A DNA stretch of 64,000 bases from Acidimicrobiia bacterium (GTDB lineage: Bacteria > Actinomycetota > Acidimicrobiia > Acidimicrobiales > Aldehydirespiratoraceae). The stretch is taken from assembly GCA_022820805.1 (NCBI GenBank), contig JAJEEV010000050.1:1-64000 (forward strand), read 5' to 3'. Each line of letters opens with the position of its first letter. Position 1 is the stretch's first letter. Shown one piece after another: positions 32,059 through 41,040 of this stretch. Made by a program: the position numbers and the translations under genes. A model generated the notes under the pieces. That model did no database searches. It saw nothing but the letters and a program-made list of their open reading frames with translations, and was not told where the DNA came from.

Positions 32059-32673
32059 TCAGGAGGGCGCCTCGTCGAGGCAGGCGCTGAACTGCTCCAT
32101 CTCGGCGACCAGGCATGCCGAGACCGCGGCTCTCGCGATGGCTTCGCAGCGGGTGGCGTCGTCGATCTCGCCCGGGCTGATGACCACCAGGGTGACGCCC
32201 AGGCCGTCGTCGCGGACGATGCTGACGCAGACCGCAGCCCCGTGGTCGCACGGAACGTCGGGTTCAGGCCTCACCCGTTCGCCGGCCAGGGCCGAGGGCA
32301 GGGTCAGCAGGACCTCGTCGACCTGGTCTGCGGAGATCGGCGTGGTGAAGGCGTAGGACGTGAACTCACAGCCCACCACCCGGTACAAACCCGCGCCGAG
32401 GTGGCTCATGTCGACGCTGGAGGACGTCAGGGTCATGGTCGTCTCCTCCGGAAGGGCGAAGCCCATCAGCGTGCCCAGCAGTTCGCAGTTCCCGGCGGCG
32501 AGGACCAGCTCGCGGAACTCCGCTGGGTGCAGTGTGCAGCGAGGATCGGTCATCGGGCCGATCGAGCAGCGGTCGCCGCTCGAGCTGATCAGCTCGAGCC
32601 GGGCGCCCGGCAGGTGGAAGACCAGAGCGGCCGCTATCTGAAGGGGTCCGGCCAAGGGGGCGGGCAGAGTCAT
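32059..32673 (-). CDS. Hypothetical protein
   Basis: 204 aa, family not recognised. No signal peptide or membrane segment; predicted alpha/beta. Six to eight cysteines, notable for a cytosolic actinobacterial protein (DRCS, PRCTLH, AGNCEL, VGCEF, VPCDHGAAVCVS). The ATG at 32673 is preferred over the upstream TTG because AAGGAG lies 8 nt before it. Convergent with the alcohol dehydrogenase across 13 bp. Upstream 245 bp hold no other gene. Confidence 0.55.
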   Translation of the reverse strand: MTLPAPLAGPLQIAAALVFHLPGARLELISSSGDRCSIGPMTDPRCTLHPAEFRELVLAAGNCELLGTLMGFALPEETTMTLTSSSVDMSHLGAGLYRVVGCEFTSYAFTTPISADQVDEVLLTLPSALAGERVRPEPDVPCDHGAAVCVSIVRDDGLGVTLVVISPGEIDDATRCEAIARAAVSACLVAEMEQFSACLDEAPS

Positions 32674-32874
32674 GCGCAAGCTCCTTTCGCATGAGGGGTA
32701 TGCCGCAGCGGTCGCTGGCGGCAGCGAAGGGAGCGAGGCTTCGTCCGGGCGCTCCGACCGGCGGCCGAGCCGGACGCGTTCGGGCGGCGGATCGGCGATG
32801 GCCCGCCGACTCTAACCGTGGGCCGGAGCACGCGGGCAAGCCGACTTGCGGCGAGCCCGGTCTGGATCGCCCGT

Positions 32875-32900
32875 CCGGGGAGCGGCCTGGCTCTCCCCGG
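32875..32900. terminator. 8-bp inverted repeat after the ChbG-like gene
   Basis: ccggggag (32875-32882) and ctccccgg (32893-32900) form a perfect GC-rich hairpin 19 bp beyond the ChbG-like stop (minus strand). No T-run, so a weak or Rho-assisted terminator. Confidence 0.35.
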
Positions 32901-32918
32901 TGGCGGGCCGGTCGGCGG

Positions 32919-33815
32919 TCAGATGGTCGGAGCCCGCCGGGCGTCTCGCAGCTCCCGCATCCCGGTCAGGGAGTACGGCTGGGAGTCGAGCCATTGCTTC
33001 CACCGGACGGTGCGGAACAACTCGTACTCGTCGAGGCGGACGTGGCAGGTGCCGGGCTCGATGACCTCGATCTCGGCGCCTCCGGGAGCGTTGGGGTGGA
33101 ACGCGCAGTAGACGAGTCCGGTGTCGAGGCCACCGAGCATCCGCTCATAGTCGGGGGGCTGTTCGCGGGGCCGGGAGAAGTCGGTCTCCAGCACTTCGGT
33201 GAACACGGGCATTCCGGCGGCCCTCGCCGCGGCGACCGCGTCGAGGTAGGGGGCCTCGTCGGCTCCGGCGAGGTGGTCGCCGGGCCCGTAGTCGCGCAGG
33301 CGGGAGGTGAGCAGCACCGGCACGCCGTAGTCGACGCCGACCGACACGTAGCGGTCGCACCACTCCGGGGCGAGCGCCGAGCCCATGTGGGCGTCGAGGT
33401 GGGTGACGTCGATGCCCGCGGCCAGGGCTCGGTCGACCTGGGCCCGCCACTCGGCCTCCACCGCTTCGGGGTGGGCGTGGCGACGCACCGAGGCGACGTC
33501 GGGCCATAGGTAGCCGTCGCCGTCGACGAGCCCGGAGGAGGCGCCGGGCCGGGTAATCGGTCCCCACCGGTAGTGGGTCATCTCGGAGTTGAGGGTCAGG
33601 TGAACGCCGCAGTCGAGGCCGGGATCGGCGGCGGCCGCCTCGGCGATCTCGCTGAACCAGGGGCACGGCACCATCACCGATCCCGCAGTGACGGTGCCGA
33701 AGTGGGACAGCTCCATGAAGGCCCGGTTGGCGCCGTGGTTCATGCCTACATCGTCGGCGTGAACCACCAACCGGGTGGGCGCTCCGAGCGGTGGCGAAGC
33801 GGTTGCAGGAGACAC
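32919..33815 (-). CDS. ChbG/HpnK-type (YdjC) carbohydrate deacetylase
   Basis: 298 aa. LVVHADDVGMNHGANRAFME (about 16-35) holds the DD pair and His of the metal site in this family; GVHLTLNSE (about 70) and VTHLDAHMGSALAP (HxDxH-like, about 136-149) complete it. Family enzymes remove acetyl groups from chitooligosaccharides or hopanoid sugars, or act on other amides. No glycan genes adjoin, so the substrate is open. Divergent from the phytanoyl-CoA dioxygenase, with repeat copy 2 between. Confidence 0.8.
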   Translation of the reverse strand: MSPATASPPLGAPTRLVVHADDVGMNHGANRAFMELSHFGTVTAGSVMVPCPWFSEIAEAAAADPGLDCGVHLTLNSEMTHYRWGPITRPGASSGLVDGDGYLWPDVASVRRHAHPEAVEAEWRAQVDRALAAGIDVTHLDAHMGSALAPEWCDRYVSVGVDYGVPVLLTSRLRDYGPGDHLAGADEAPYLDAVAAARAAGMPVFTEVLETDFSRPREQPPDYERMLGGLDTGLVYCAFHPNAPGGAEIEVIEPGTCHVRLDEYELFRTVRWKQWLDSQPYSLTGMRELRDARRAPTI

Positions 33816-33839
33816 GCCGCTGAGGTTAGACGCACGGCT

Positions 33840-33982
33840 CTAGAGGCCGAGCGGATAGGCGGCGCAACGCGGCCCATACGGCGCGAGGCCGTGGCCCGAG
33901 CGGCCCGTGAGCGCAGCGAACAAGAGCGGGAATGACACCACTGCGACGCGACCGGCGCTCGCCTATCCGCGTGGCCCCCTAG
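33840..33982 (+). repeat. 143-bp dispersed element, copy 2
   Basis: Bounded by CTAG on both sides. Left end tagaggccgagcggataggc and right end gcctatccgcgtggccccct are imperfect 20-bp inverted repeats with an exact gcggataggc/gcctatccgc core. Its right end also supplies TAGCCT (33980-33985), 7 nt before the phytanoyl-CoA dioxygenase GTG, so the element seems to carry or complete the promoter. Confidence 0.88.
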
Positions 33983-33992
33983 CCTTCTCGCG

Positions 33993-34883
33993 GTGGGGCT
34001 GCACCACTTCGCTGCTGACACCGATCCTGCCGAGGTCAGCGAGCATCTGCGCCGCTTCGGGTATGCCATCGTCGATGATGTCGCCGACATGGAGCTTCTG
34101 GACCGGCTGGAGGCCGAGGCCCTGCCCCACATCGACGCGTCGGCCGCCGGGCGCGACACCTACGACGGGCGCTTCACCCGGCGCACCGGGGCACTGGTGG
34201 CCCGCTGCCCGTCGGTCCGCCCGCTGGTGATGCATCCCCTGGTGGTCGGCGCGGTACGCCACTTCCTGAGCCACGTCACCGAGGTGCAGCTCCACCTCAC
34301 CCAGATCATCTCGGTCGAGCCGGGCGAGACCGCACAGAAACTGCACCGCGACGAGATGGCCTTCGACTTCTTCCCGTTCGGTCCCGACTACCACGTGCAG
34401 TGCAACACCATGTGGGCGTTGACCGACTTCACCTGCGACAACGGGGCCACCTGGATCCTGCCCGGCACCTCCGGGATGGACGACGCAGCCGCCGGGGCGG
34501 TCGCGGGTGCTCAGGCCGAGATGGGCCGGGGAAGCGTGCTGTTCTACGAGGGCAAGGTGCTCCACGGCGCCGGGGCGAACACCTCCGGTGGCGTGCGCCG
34601 GGGGGTGAACATCACCTATGCGGTCGGCTGGGTGCGCCAGGAGGAGAACCAGTACCTGGCCTGCCCGCCGGAGATCGCCCGCACGCTCGACGACGACCTG
34701 CTGCGCATGATGGGCTACACCCAGGGCGCGTTCGCGCTGGGATACGTGGGCGACCAGACCGACCCGCTGGCCGCGCTGCGGGGCGGCACCGCCAAGGCCA
34801 GGACCATCGGCGCGGTGGCCGAGAACAACACCGACGCCCGGCGCTTCGTCGCCGACATCGACGATCTGGAGGGTGCCGGCTAG
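33993..34883 (+). CDS. Phytanoyl-CoA dioxygenase (PhyH) family protein
   Basis: 296 aa Fe(II)/2-oxoglutarate oxygenase. KLHRDEMAFDFFPFG (about 117-131) contains the HxD metal pair, FYEGKVLHGAGANTS the distal His, and RRGVNITYAVGW the 2-oxoglutarate Arg. Residues 225-236 WVRQEENQYLAC recur in the paralogue at 47323-48237 (LGWLRQEENQYLA), so both belong to one actinobacterial subfamily. Substrate unknown. GTG at 33993 follows the TAGCCT at the end of repeat copy 2 by 7 nt. Confidence 0.88.
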   Translation: MGLHHFAADTDPAEVSEHLRRFGYAIVDDVADMELLDRLEAEALPHIDASAAGRDTYDGRFTRRTGALVARCPSVRPLVMHPLVVGAVRHFLSHVTEVQLHLTQIISVEPGETAQKLHRDEMAFDFFPFGPDYHVQCNTMWALTDFTCDNGATWILPGTSGMDDAAAGAVAGAQAEMGRGSVLFYEGKVLHGAGANTSGGVRRGVNITYAVGWVRQEENQYLACPPEIARTLDDDLLRMMGYTQGAFALGYVGDQTDPLAALRGGTAKARTIGAVAENNTDARRFVADIDDLEGAG

Positions 34884-34978
34884 CCCCGACGCCGGTCCGA
34901 GGAGGCCTGCATGGCGATGACGCTGCGGATCGCCTCACCCCTCTTGACCTCGCCACACCAGCACGTTCTCGGGAGGGT

Positions 34979-34999
34979 TGTGCGGCATGGCACCGCACA
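34979..34999. terminator. 7-bp inverted repeat between convergent genes
   Basis: tgtgcgg (34979-34985) and ccgcaca (34993-34999) with a 7-nt loop, in the 145-bp gap between the convergent PhyH and deacylase genes. A bidirectional terminator is plausible. Confidence 0.35.
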
Positions 35000-35028
35000 G
35001 ACTGCACCCGGAAATCTAAAACGAGGTG

Positions 35029-36753
35029 CTAGTCGAGGCTGGGGCCAGTGGTGTGGGTGCCCGAGCGCAGCAGGGTGCCGGGGCGGGCGCCGGTGAACTC
35101 GCCGCCGCGGACGATCTCGGTGCCGTTGCAGACCACGTGCTCGATGCCGGTGGCCTCGGCGTACAGGCGGGACGCGCCCGCGGGCAGGTCCGAGCGGAAC
35201 GTCGTCGGAGCCGAGCCGACGGTGGCCTCGTCCAGCACCACGACGTCGGCATAGGCCCCCTCGGCGAGCACTCCCCGGTCGACCAGGCCGTAGAGGTCGG
35301 CCTGCACCTTGGTGAGCAGGTGCACGGCCTCCTCCAGCGGGAGCAGCCCCCGCCGGACGACAGCCTCGCCCAGCATGGTGGTCGCATAGTTGGAGGACAG
35401 GAACAGGTCGAGGTGCGCCCCGGCGTCGGAGGCGCCGATCACAGCCCGCCGGTCACGCCAGATCTCGAGCCGGGCCTCCCAGTCGGCGGTGGGCTCGGGC
35501 ATGGCCGGATTCCCGAAGGATGTCTCGAGGTCGTCGGCCAGGGCCATGTCGCACAGCGTGTCCCAGGGGTCCTGGCCCCGCTCCTCGGCGATGTCCCCGA
35601 TCATGCGGCCGGTGCAGCCGTCGTTCTCCGGCGACGGGGAGTGGAACACCACCTTGCGGGCCCAATGGGCCAGCGGCCGCAACGGGTGGTCTCCCTGAGC
35701 CAGTTCGTTGAGGCGGCGCCGCTCGGCCCGGTCGGCCAGGGCTTTGAGCTTCTCCTCCTTGGGCAGGAGCATCACCTCCTCCCAGCCGGGCAGGGCGTCC
35801 AGCACGAAGCCGCTGTTGAAGTTCAGGTGCAGCGACAGGGCCAAGGGCACGGTGAGGGCCACCACCTTGCCGCCGCGGGCCGCGGCGTGGTCCCCGGCGG
35901 CCAGCTTGGCCTGGTTCATCTCCAGCGAGCGGGCGTTCACCGTCATCACGTTCCAGTTGAGCGGGCGGCGGGCCGCGGCCGACATGTCGGACATGAGCTC
36001 CAGCGCCCAGTCCTCGAACGGCCCCAGCGCGGGGATGAACTCCACCGACGTGCCGTCGAAGTCGGACAGCACCGAGCACAGCGCCACCAACTCGTCACGT
36101 TCCGCGCAGCGGCTGGGAACCATGTTGCCCATCGGGTCGTTGTGGGTGCGCGACCACGACGACGAGAAGCCCAGCGCCCCGGCCTCCAGACCGTCGCGCA
36201 GCAGCGCCTTCATGGCCTCGAGCTCGTCGCCGGTGCTGGGCCGGCTCACGCTGTCCGGTCCCATCACCACCCGGCGCAGCGCCGAGTGGCCCACCTTGAA
36301 CCCGGCGTTGACAGCCACGTTGCCGTCGATGGCGTCGAAGTACTCGGCTGTCGTCTGCCAGCTCCAGGGCACGCCCTGCTGCAGCGACTCCAGGGGAATG
36401 CCCTCCACCCGGGCCAGCATCCGCATCAGGTAGTCGCCATGGGCGGGGTCGTCGCCGAGGGGGGCGATGGTGAAGCCGCAGTTGCCGCCGATGACTGTGG
36501 TCACGCCGTGGAGCGGCGACGGCGACAGGTCCGGGTCCCAGAACACCTGGGCGTCGAGGTGGGTGTGCACGTCGACGAACCCGGGGGTCACGGCCCGGCC
36601 GCTGGCGTCGATGGTTGCCGTGGCCTGGGCGCCGCCGCCGATGAGGTCGCCGATGGCGGAGATGCGGTCGCCGACGATGCCCACATCGGCCCGCTGCCGG
36701 GGCCCGCCCCGGCCGTCGATCACATCGCCGCCGCTGATGAGCAGGTCGAACAT
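35029..36753 (-). CDS. N-acyl-D-amino-acid deacylase family amidohydrolase
   Basis: 574 aa. Begins DLLISGGDVIDGRGG, then GRAVTPGFVDVHTHLDAQVF with the HxH metal site (about 63-82), VIGGNCGFTIAP, and C-terminal DAGAHLDLF plus ADVVVLDEATVGS typical of the D-aminoacylase branch. Members hydrolyse N-acyl-D-amino acids or related amides. The usual Cys/Lys metal-bridging residues need an alignment. Downstream of the cupredoxin-like lipoprotein gene (36-bp gap), possibly co-transcribed. Confidence 0.88.
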   Translation of the reverse strand: MFDLLISGGDVIDGRGGPRQRADVGIVGDRISAIGDLIGGGAQATATIDASGRAVTPGFVDVHTHLDAQVFWDPDLSPSPLHGVTTVIGGNCGFTIAPLGDDPAHGDYLMRMLARVEGIPLESLQQGVPWSWQTTAEYFDAIDGNVAVNAGFKVGHSALRRVVMGPDSVSRPSTGDELEAMKALLRDGLEAGALGFSSSWSRTHNDPMGNMVPSRCAERDELVALCSVLSDFDGTSVEFIPALGPFEDWALELMSDMSAAARRPLNWNVMTVNARSLEMNQAKLAAGDHAAARGGKVVALTVPLALSLHLNFNSGFVLDALPGWEEVMLLPKEEKLKALADRAERRRLNELAQGDHPLRPLAHWARKVVFHSPSPENDGCTGRMIGDIAEERGQDPWDTLCDMALADDLETSFGNPAMPEPTADWEARLEIWRDRRAVIGASDAGAHLDLFLSSNYATTMLGEAVVRRGLLPLEEAVHLLTKVQADLYGLVDRGVLAEGAYADVVVLDEATVGSAPTTFRSDLPAGASRLYAEATGIEHVVCNGTEIVRGGEFTGARPGTLLRSGTHTTGPSLD

Positions 36754-36789
36754 GCCGGTGACGCTAGCCGCGGCCGGGCCGGCGGTCGC

Positions 36790-38001
36790 TCAGGAGATCT
36801 CCAACTGCAGCAGCAAGCGGCCCGAGCCCTCGAGCTCTACTTCGAAGACGCCGGGTATCTCGGCCGTGAACGCGAAGTGGGCCGGGTGTCCCTCGGACAC
36901 GACTCTCAGGATGTCGTAGCCGTGCACGTGCACCTCCTCGGCCGTGTCCGAGGTGACCTGCAGGGCGACCACCGAGCCGCGGTCGACGGCCACCCGCCGC
37001 ACGCCGCCTTGGGGGCCGCCGTCGACGACATCCACGGTGATGGTCTGATCGGCGTCGGTCACGTCTGCGTCGTATTGAGTGGCCGCGCCGGCGTCGCCGT
37101 CGTGCTCGTGGCCGCCCGCCGGGGTTGGGTCGTCCGCGGACACCTCCAGGGTGGTCGTTGCCTCGACGGGGAGGCCGTTCACCGTGATCGGTGCGTGGTC
37201 GTTGGACCCCAGGTCGACCCGGATCTCGTGAGTCCCGGCCTCCAGGGGCGGCATCTGGTGCCAGGTCTCGTAGACCCGGGCCACCTGCTCCCCGTCGATG
37301 TAGAGGCGCATGTGGCCCTCGCCGTCCACGTGCGGGGTGGAGGCATTCTCGGGTGCCAGGCGGAAGTTGGAGGGCACGGCGCGCAGGCTCCAGCCCCCGG
37401 CGGGGTCGTCCACAATCTCGATACTCAGCGACGGGTGGGGCTCGATGGCCTCGACGGGCTCGGTCCGGACAGCATCGAGATCTGTGCGCCTGTCCTGGAA
37501 GATCTCAGCTCTGGCGTCGATGATCCGGCCGTCGACAGCCATCGCCGAGTGGTCGTTGGACGACAACTCGACACGCACATCGTGATTGCCGGCCTCCAGC
37601 CCGCCGATGTGGTGCCACTCACCGTAGAGCCGTGACACCTTCTCCCCGTCCACGTAGATGTGCATGTGGCCCTCGCCGTCGACGTGGGAGGTGGAGACGC
37701 TCTCGGGCACGACCCGGAAGTCGGTTGTGCTCACCCTCAGGTTCCACCCCTCCACCGGGTCCGCGGCGATCTCGATGGCGATCGTGGGCACGGCCACCCT
37801 GTCGGCAACCTCACGGACGGTGCTGTGGTCGTGGTCGCCGCCGGTCGTGCCGGAATTCTCCTGGCCGTGGACAGTCTCCGCGGTGTCGGCTGCGCCCGCA
37901 CTCTCAGTGCCGGCGTCGTCGGTGTCGGCGTTTCCGCAGGCTGCGACCAGCAGGATCAGGACCGCAGCCGTCGGCGGCAACCTTCGAAGGGTGAAGGTCA
38001 T
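36790..38001 (-). CDS. Lipoprotein with a duplicated domain and a C-terminal cupredoxin-like domain
   Basis: 403 aa. A signal peptide ends in the lipobox LLVAACGN (Cys about 22), followed by an acidic linker. Two repeats of about 105 residues (about 72-175 and 192-295) share SxxHVDGEGHMxxYxDGExVxR, W-H and SNDH; then a His-rich linker (GGHEHDGD). Residues 315-403 look like a cupredoxin/EfeO-type barrel with EVHVHGYD and HPAHFAFTAEIPGVFEVELE. Probably an extracytoplasmic metal-binding (copper?) protein; that is inference from His spacing. The repeats are conserved in DGEGH, suggesting a common fold of unknown function. Confidence 0.75.
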   Translation of the reverse strand: MTFTLRRLPPTAAVLILLVAACGNADTDDAGTESAGAADTAETVHGQENSGTTGGDHDHSTVREVADRVAVPTIAIEIAADPVEGWNLRVSTTDFRVVPESVSTSHVDGEGHMHIYVDGEKVSRLYGEWHHIGGLEAGNHDVRVELSSNDHSAMAVDGRIIDARAEIFQDRRTDLDAVRTEPVEAIEPHPSLSIEIVDDPAGGWSLRAVPSNFRLAPENASTPHVDGEGHMRLYIDGEQVARVYETWHQMPPLEAGTHEIRVDLGSNDHAPITVNGLPVEATTTLEVSADDPTPAGGHEHDGDAGAATQYDADVTDADQTITVDVVDGGPQGGVRRVAVDRGSVVALQVTSDTAEEVHVHGYDILRVVSEGHPAHFAFTAEIPGVFEVELEGSGRLLLQLEIS

Positions 38002-38079
38002 AGAGCGTTTGAACTCTGGCTCGGGGACTCAAGGATGTGCAAGAACACACGCTAACGACCTCGGCCTAGATTGGGCCGT

Positions 38080-39258
38080 GTGACGGACATCGGCAGACGC
38101 CCATCCGAACTCGTCTCGTCGTCCAAGGGCGGCGAAGGCCGCGAGGCGTCGATCGCGGCGGGCTACGACCCGGACCCGGCCTGGTCGATGTCGCTGCACG
38201 CCGACGCCTACACCGAGCCCCGATGGCACGCGGTCGAGCAGCGGGAGGTCTTCGCCCGGACCTGGCAGTGGGTGTGCCACATCGAGTCGCTGCGCGACCC
38301 CGGCTCCTATGTGGCTCTGGATGTCGCCGGGATGCCGGTGGCGCTGGTGCGGGGCCACGACGGCGAGCTGCGGGCCTTCTACAACGTGTGCCAGCACCGG
38401 GCCCACCACCTGCTGGCGGGTACGGGCCGGACCGACAGCATCGTGTGCCCCTATCACGGCTGGACCTACGAGCTGACGGGCCGGCTGGCCCAGGCCCGGC
38501 GCACCGCGGACGTGACCGGGTTCGATCGATCGAGCGTCTGCCTCAGCGAGATCCGGGCCGAGGAGTTCGGCGGCTTCGTGTACGTGAACCTCGACCCCGC
38601 CGCGGTGTCGCTGGCGGAGCAGTCCGAGGGCCTCGGCGCGGAGATAGCCCGGTGCGCGCCCGACGTGGAGGAACTCACCCACGTGCGGCGCATCCACTAC
38701 GACATCGCCTCCAACTGGAAGAACGTGGTCGACAACTTCCTCGAGTGCTACCACTGCCACGTCGCCCACCCCGACTTCGTCACCCTAGTGGAGATGGACA
38801 CCTACGAGGTGGCCACCCACGGCATCTACTCCAGCCAGATGGCGAGGGCCGGCTACTCGGCCAACGCGGCCTACGACGTCGCCGGATCCACCGTCAAGGA
38901 CCTGGCGGTGTGGTGGGTGTGGCCCAACACCTGCCTGATGCGCTATCCGGGGCGGGGCAACTTCAGCGTGATGCAGATGGTCCCGGCCGGGCCGGAGCGA
39001 ACGTTGGAGACCCTCGACTTCTACCTGGAGACCGCTGAGCTGACCGAGGCCGACGAGGAGTCGATCCGCTACATGGACGAGGTGCTGCAGCCCGAGGACA
39101 TCGGCCTGGTGGAGAGCGTGCAGCGGGGTATGCGTACCCCGGCGTTCACCCAGGGACGGCTGGTGTGCGACCCCGGTGGTTCAGGGCTCTCCGAGCACGG
39201 TGTGCACCACTTCCACGGACTCGTTCTCGACGCCTACCGCCGCGCCGGCGCCGTCTAA
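38080..39258 (+). CDS. Rieske aromatic-ring-hydroxylating dioxygenase, alpha-subunit family
   Basis: 392 aa. Rieske cluster ligands in CQHRAHHLLAG and VCPYHGWTYEL (C-x-H ... C-x2-H, about 103 and 123), catalytic non-haem iron region NWKNVVDNFLECYHCHVAHP (about 210-229) with the bridging Asp and two His. Members oxidise aromatics, or demethylate quaternary amines such as carnitine, stachydrine and choline derivatives. No reductase or beta-subunit gene lies nearby. GTG 38080 is 7 nt after TAGATT (38067-38072), so leaderless. Confidence 0.9.
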   Translation: MTDIGRRPSELVSSSKGGEGREASIAAGYDPDPAWSMSLHADAYTEPRWHAVEQREVFARTWQWVCHIESLRDPGSYVALDVAGMPVALVRGHDGELRAFYNVCQHRAHHLLAGTGRTDSIVCPYHGWTYELTGRLAQARRTADVTGFDRSSVCLSEIRAEEFGGFVYVNLDPAAVSLAEQSEGLGAEIARCAPDVEELTHVRRIHYDIASNWKNVVDNFLECYHCHVAHPDFVTLVEMDTYEVATHGIYSSQMARAGYSANAAYDVAGSTVKDLAVWWVWPNTCLMRYPGRGNFSVMQMVPAGPERTLETLDFYLETAELTEADEESIRYMDEVLQPEDIGLVESVQRGMRTPAFTQGRLVCDPGGSGLSEHGVHHFHGLVLDAYRRAGAV

Positions 39259-39263
39259 TTCGG

Positions 39264-40052
39264 CTAGCGGGCGGTCCAGCCGCCGTCGACGACGATCGTC
39301 TGGCCGGTGATGTAGCTGCCCGCGTCGGAGGCCAGCAGCAGCAGCGCCCCGTCGAACTCGTCGACCTCGCCGGCGCGGCGCATGAGGGTGTTGCGCTGGA
39401 TGTGGCGCAGGCCGGGGGCGTCGTCGGAGGAGAACATCTCCTCGGTCAGCTCGCTGCGGAAGTAGCCCGGGGCGATGGCGTTGACCCGTATGCCCTCGGT
39501 CGCCCACTGCTTGGCCAGCTCGCGGGTGAGCCCGATCAGACCGGTCTTGGAGGCCACGTAGCCGGCCTGGTGGTTCCCGCCGGAGGCCACGATGCCCAGC
39601 ATCGAGGCCACGTTGATGATGCTGCCGCCCCGGCCGTGGCCGATCATCTCTCGGGCCGCAGCCGACGACAGCACGAACGCTGAGGTCAGGTTGATGTCCA
39701 GCACCCGCCGGAACTGGGCTGGGTCCTGCTCGTGGGCCCGAACCACGGCGTCGCTGGTTCCTGCGTTGTTGACCACGATGTCGGGACCGCCGTGCTCGGC
39801 GGCCACCTCCACCAGCCGCTGGAGCTGGGAGTCGTCGGTGACGTCACAGCCCACCGGCACAACCCCGGTGACCTCGCCGGCCAGAGCCTCCAGGCGGTCC
39901 ACCCTGCGGGCCGCGGCCACCACGGTGGCTCCCCCCGACGCCAGAAGCCGGCAGTAACGCTCGCCCAGGGTCCCGCTGGCGCCAGTGACGATCGCGACCC
40001 GGCCCTGCACCGAGAAGGTGTTCTCGGCTCCCCCCGTGCTCGCTGGGCTCAT
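39264..40052 (-). CDS. Short-chain dehydrogenase/reductase
   Basis: 262 aa classical SDR. Cofactor motif VAIVTGASGTLGERYCRLLA (TGxxxGxG, about 19-38), DIVVNNAGTSDAV (NNAG), catalytic Ser in INVASMLGI, and YVASKTGLIGLTRELA (YxxxK, about 168-183). C-terminal ITGQTIVVDGGWTAR is typical. The substrate is unknown. Its start lies 6 bp after the stop of the upstream PPOX protein gene, so both are probably co-transcribed. Convergent with the Rieske gene (5-bp gap). Confidence 0.92.
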   Translation of the reverse strand: MSPASTGGAENTFSVQGRVAIVTGASGTLGERYCRLLASGGATVVAAARRVDRLEALAGEVTGVVPVGCDVTDDSQLQRLVEVAAEHGGPDIVVNNAGTSDAVVRAHEQDPAQFRRVLDINLTSAFVLSSAAAREMIGHGRGGSIINVASMLGIVASGGNHQAGYVASKTGLIGLTRELAKQWATEGIRVNAIAPGYFRSELTEEMFSSDDAPGLRHIQRNTLMRRAGEVDEFDGALLLLASDAGSYITGQTIVVDGGWTAR

Positions 40053-40058
40053 GGCCAG

Positions 40059-40481
40059 CTAGCCGCGGATGTGGCCGGCTGCGCTCGTCGGGGTGAACCG
40101 GGCGATCAGGCGGCCCTCGTCGATCATGGCCTGGCGGTACTCGTCCCAGTCGGGGTGCGGGCCTCCGGTCACTCGCTCGTAGTAGGCGACCAGCGCGTCG
40201 CTGCTTGCGTCGCCCGGGCTGGTGGTGGCCGGCATGAGTTCGACGGTTCCGTCGAGCGACGCGTACGACCACGCCTTCTCATCGGAGATGTGCAGCACCG
40301 CTCGCCGGTCGCGTCGCAGGTTGGCCGTCTTGGCTCGGCCCGCGGTGACCGAGATCATGAAGACGCCGTCGTCGATGTCGTAGACGATGTCGGAGGACTG
40401 GGGCCGGCCGTCGGCCCGGATGGTGATCAGCACGCCGAGCCTGCGGTCGGCCGCCCAGTCGATTGCCTCTGAGAGTTCCAT
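40059..40481 (-). CDS. PPOX-class (F420/FMN-binding split-barrel) protein
   Basis: 140 aa pyridoxamine-5'-phosphate-oxidase-like split barrel of the F420-dependent TIGR03618 type: GVLITIRADGRPQSSDIVYD (about 16-35), MISVTAGRAKTANLRRD with the flavin-phosphate contacts, and a C-terminal HPDWDEYRQAMIDEGRL. Family members reduce unsaturated cofactors or lipids using F420H2. Start ATG at 40481, preceded by GGAAGG. Operon with the SDR gene. Confidence 0.85.
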   Translation of the reverse strand: MELSEAIDWAADRRLGVLITIRADGRPQSSDIVYDIDDGVFMISVTAGRAKTANLRRDRRAVLHISDEKAWSYASLDGTVELMPATTSPGDASSDALVAYYERVTGGPHPDWDEYRQAMIDEGRLIARFTPTSAAGHIRG

Positions 40482-40515
40482 GCCCGCCTTCCTAGCGGCC
40501 CGGCCCGCGTATCGC

Positions 40516-41040
40516 TCAGCCGGGCCCCGGAAGGCCGGGACCGTCGATGTGAGGACCGGTCGTGCCGCCGACCTCGGTGACGCCCATTCCCAGCTTGCGG
40601 TGGTCCCAGGTGCGGGTTCGCTCCACGTCGAGGCGCACGGCCACGCGCTTGCGCAGCATGGTCTCCACGAACGGTCTGAGATCCTCTGAATAGGGGCCGG
40701 TGTAGCGCTCCCACACGTTGACCCCGACCCGCCAGATCTCGTCGGGATCCTCCACAATCACGCCGCGGCCCTCCAGCGACACGCCCCGCAGCGTCTCGTA
40801 GGTGTTGCCCGCCTCGACCATCACCGCCAGGCGGTCATCGCGGCGCAGGTTGACGATCTTCTGGGCCTTGGCCTTGGACTCCAGCCAGACCTGCCCGTCG
40901 ATCCAGCCGTACCACATGGCCACCACATGCGGCATCCCGCCCGGTCCGACGGTCGCCATCGTGCAGGTGCGCGACTGCTCCAGGAATCGGGACACCTCCT
41001 CGCCGGTCATCTCGATCTGTGACCGCTGGTTCTTGCCCAC
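40516..41040 (-). CDS. PPOX-class flavin/F420-binding protein
   Basis: 174 aa split-barrel protein: CTMATVGPGGMPHVVAMWYG (about 26-45), WLESKAKAQKIVNLRRDDRL (about 53-72), VSLEGRGVIVEDPDEIWRVG. The GTG at 41040 is preferred because GGGAG lies 6 nt upstream; an ATG at 41079 would add 13 residues. Second PPOX gene in a row, 34 bp above the first, consistent with an operon. Role unknown; probably a flavin or deazaflavin reductase. Confidence 0.82.
   Translation of the reverse strand: MGKNQRSQIEMTGEEVSRFLEQSRTCTMATVGPGGMPHVVAMWYGWIDGQVWLESKAKAQKIVNLRRDDRLAVMVEAGNTYETLRGVSLEGRGVIVEDPDEIWRVGVNVWERYTGPYSEDLRPFVETMLRKRVAVRLDVERTRTWDHRKLGMGVTEVGGTTGPHIDGPGLPGPG

Noticed and set aside
34911..35096. 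ATG frame with a good GGAGG site between PhyH and the deacylase
   Set aside because: Runs into the antisense deacylase gene and has no family resemblance; probably chance.
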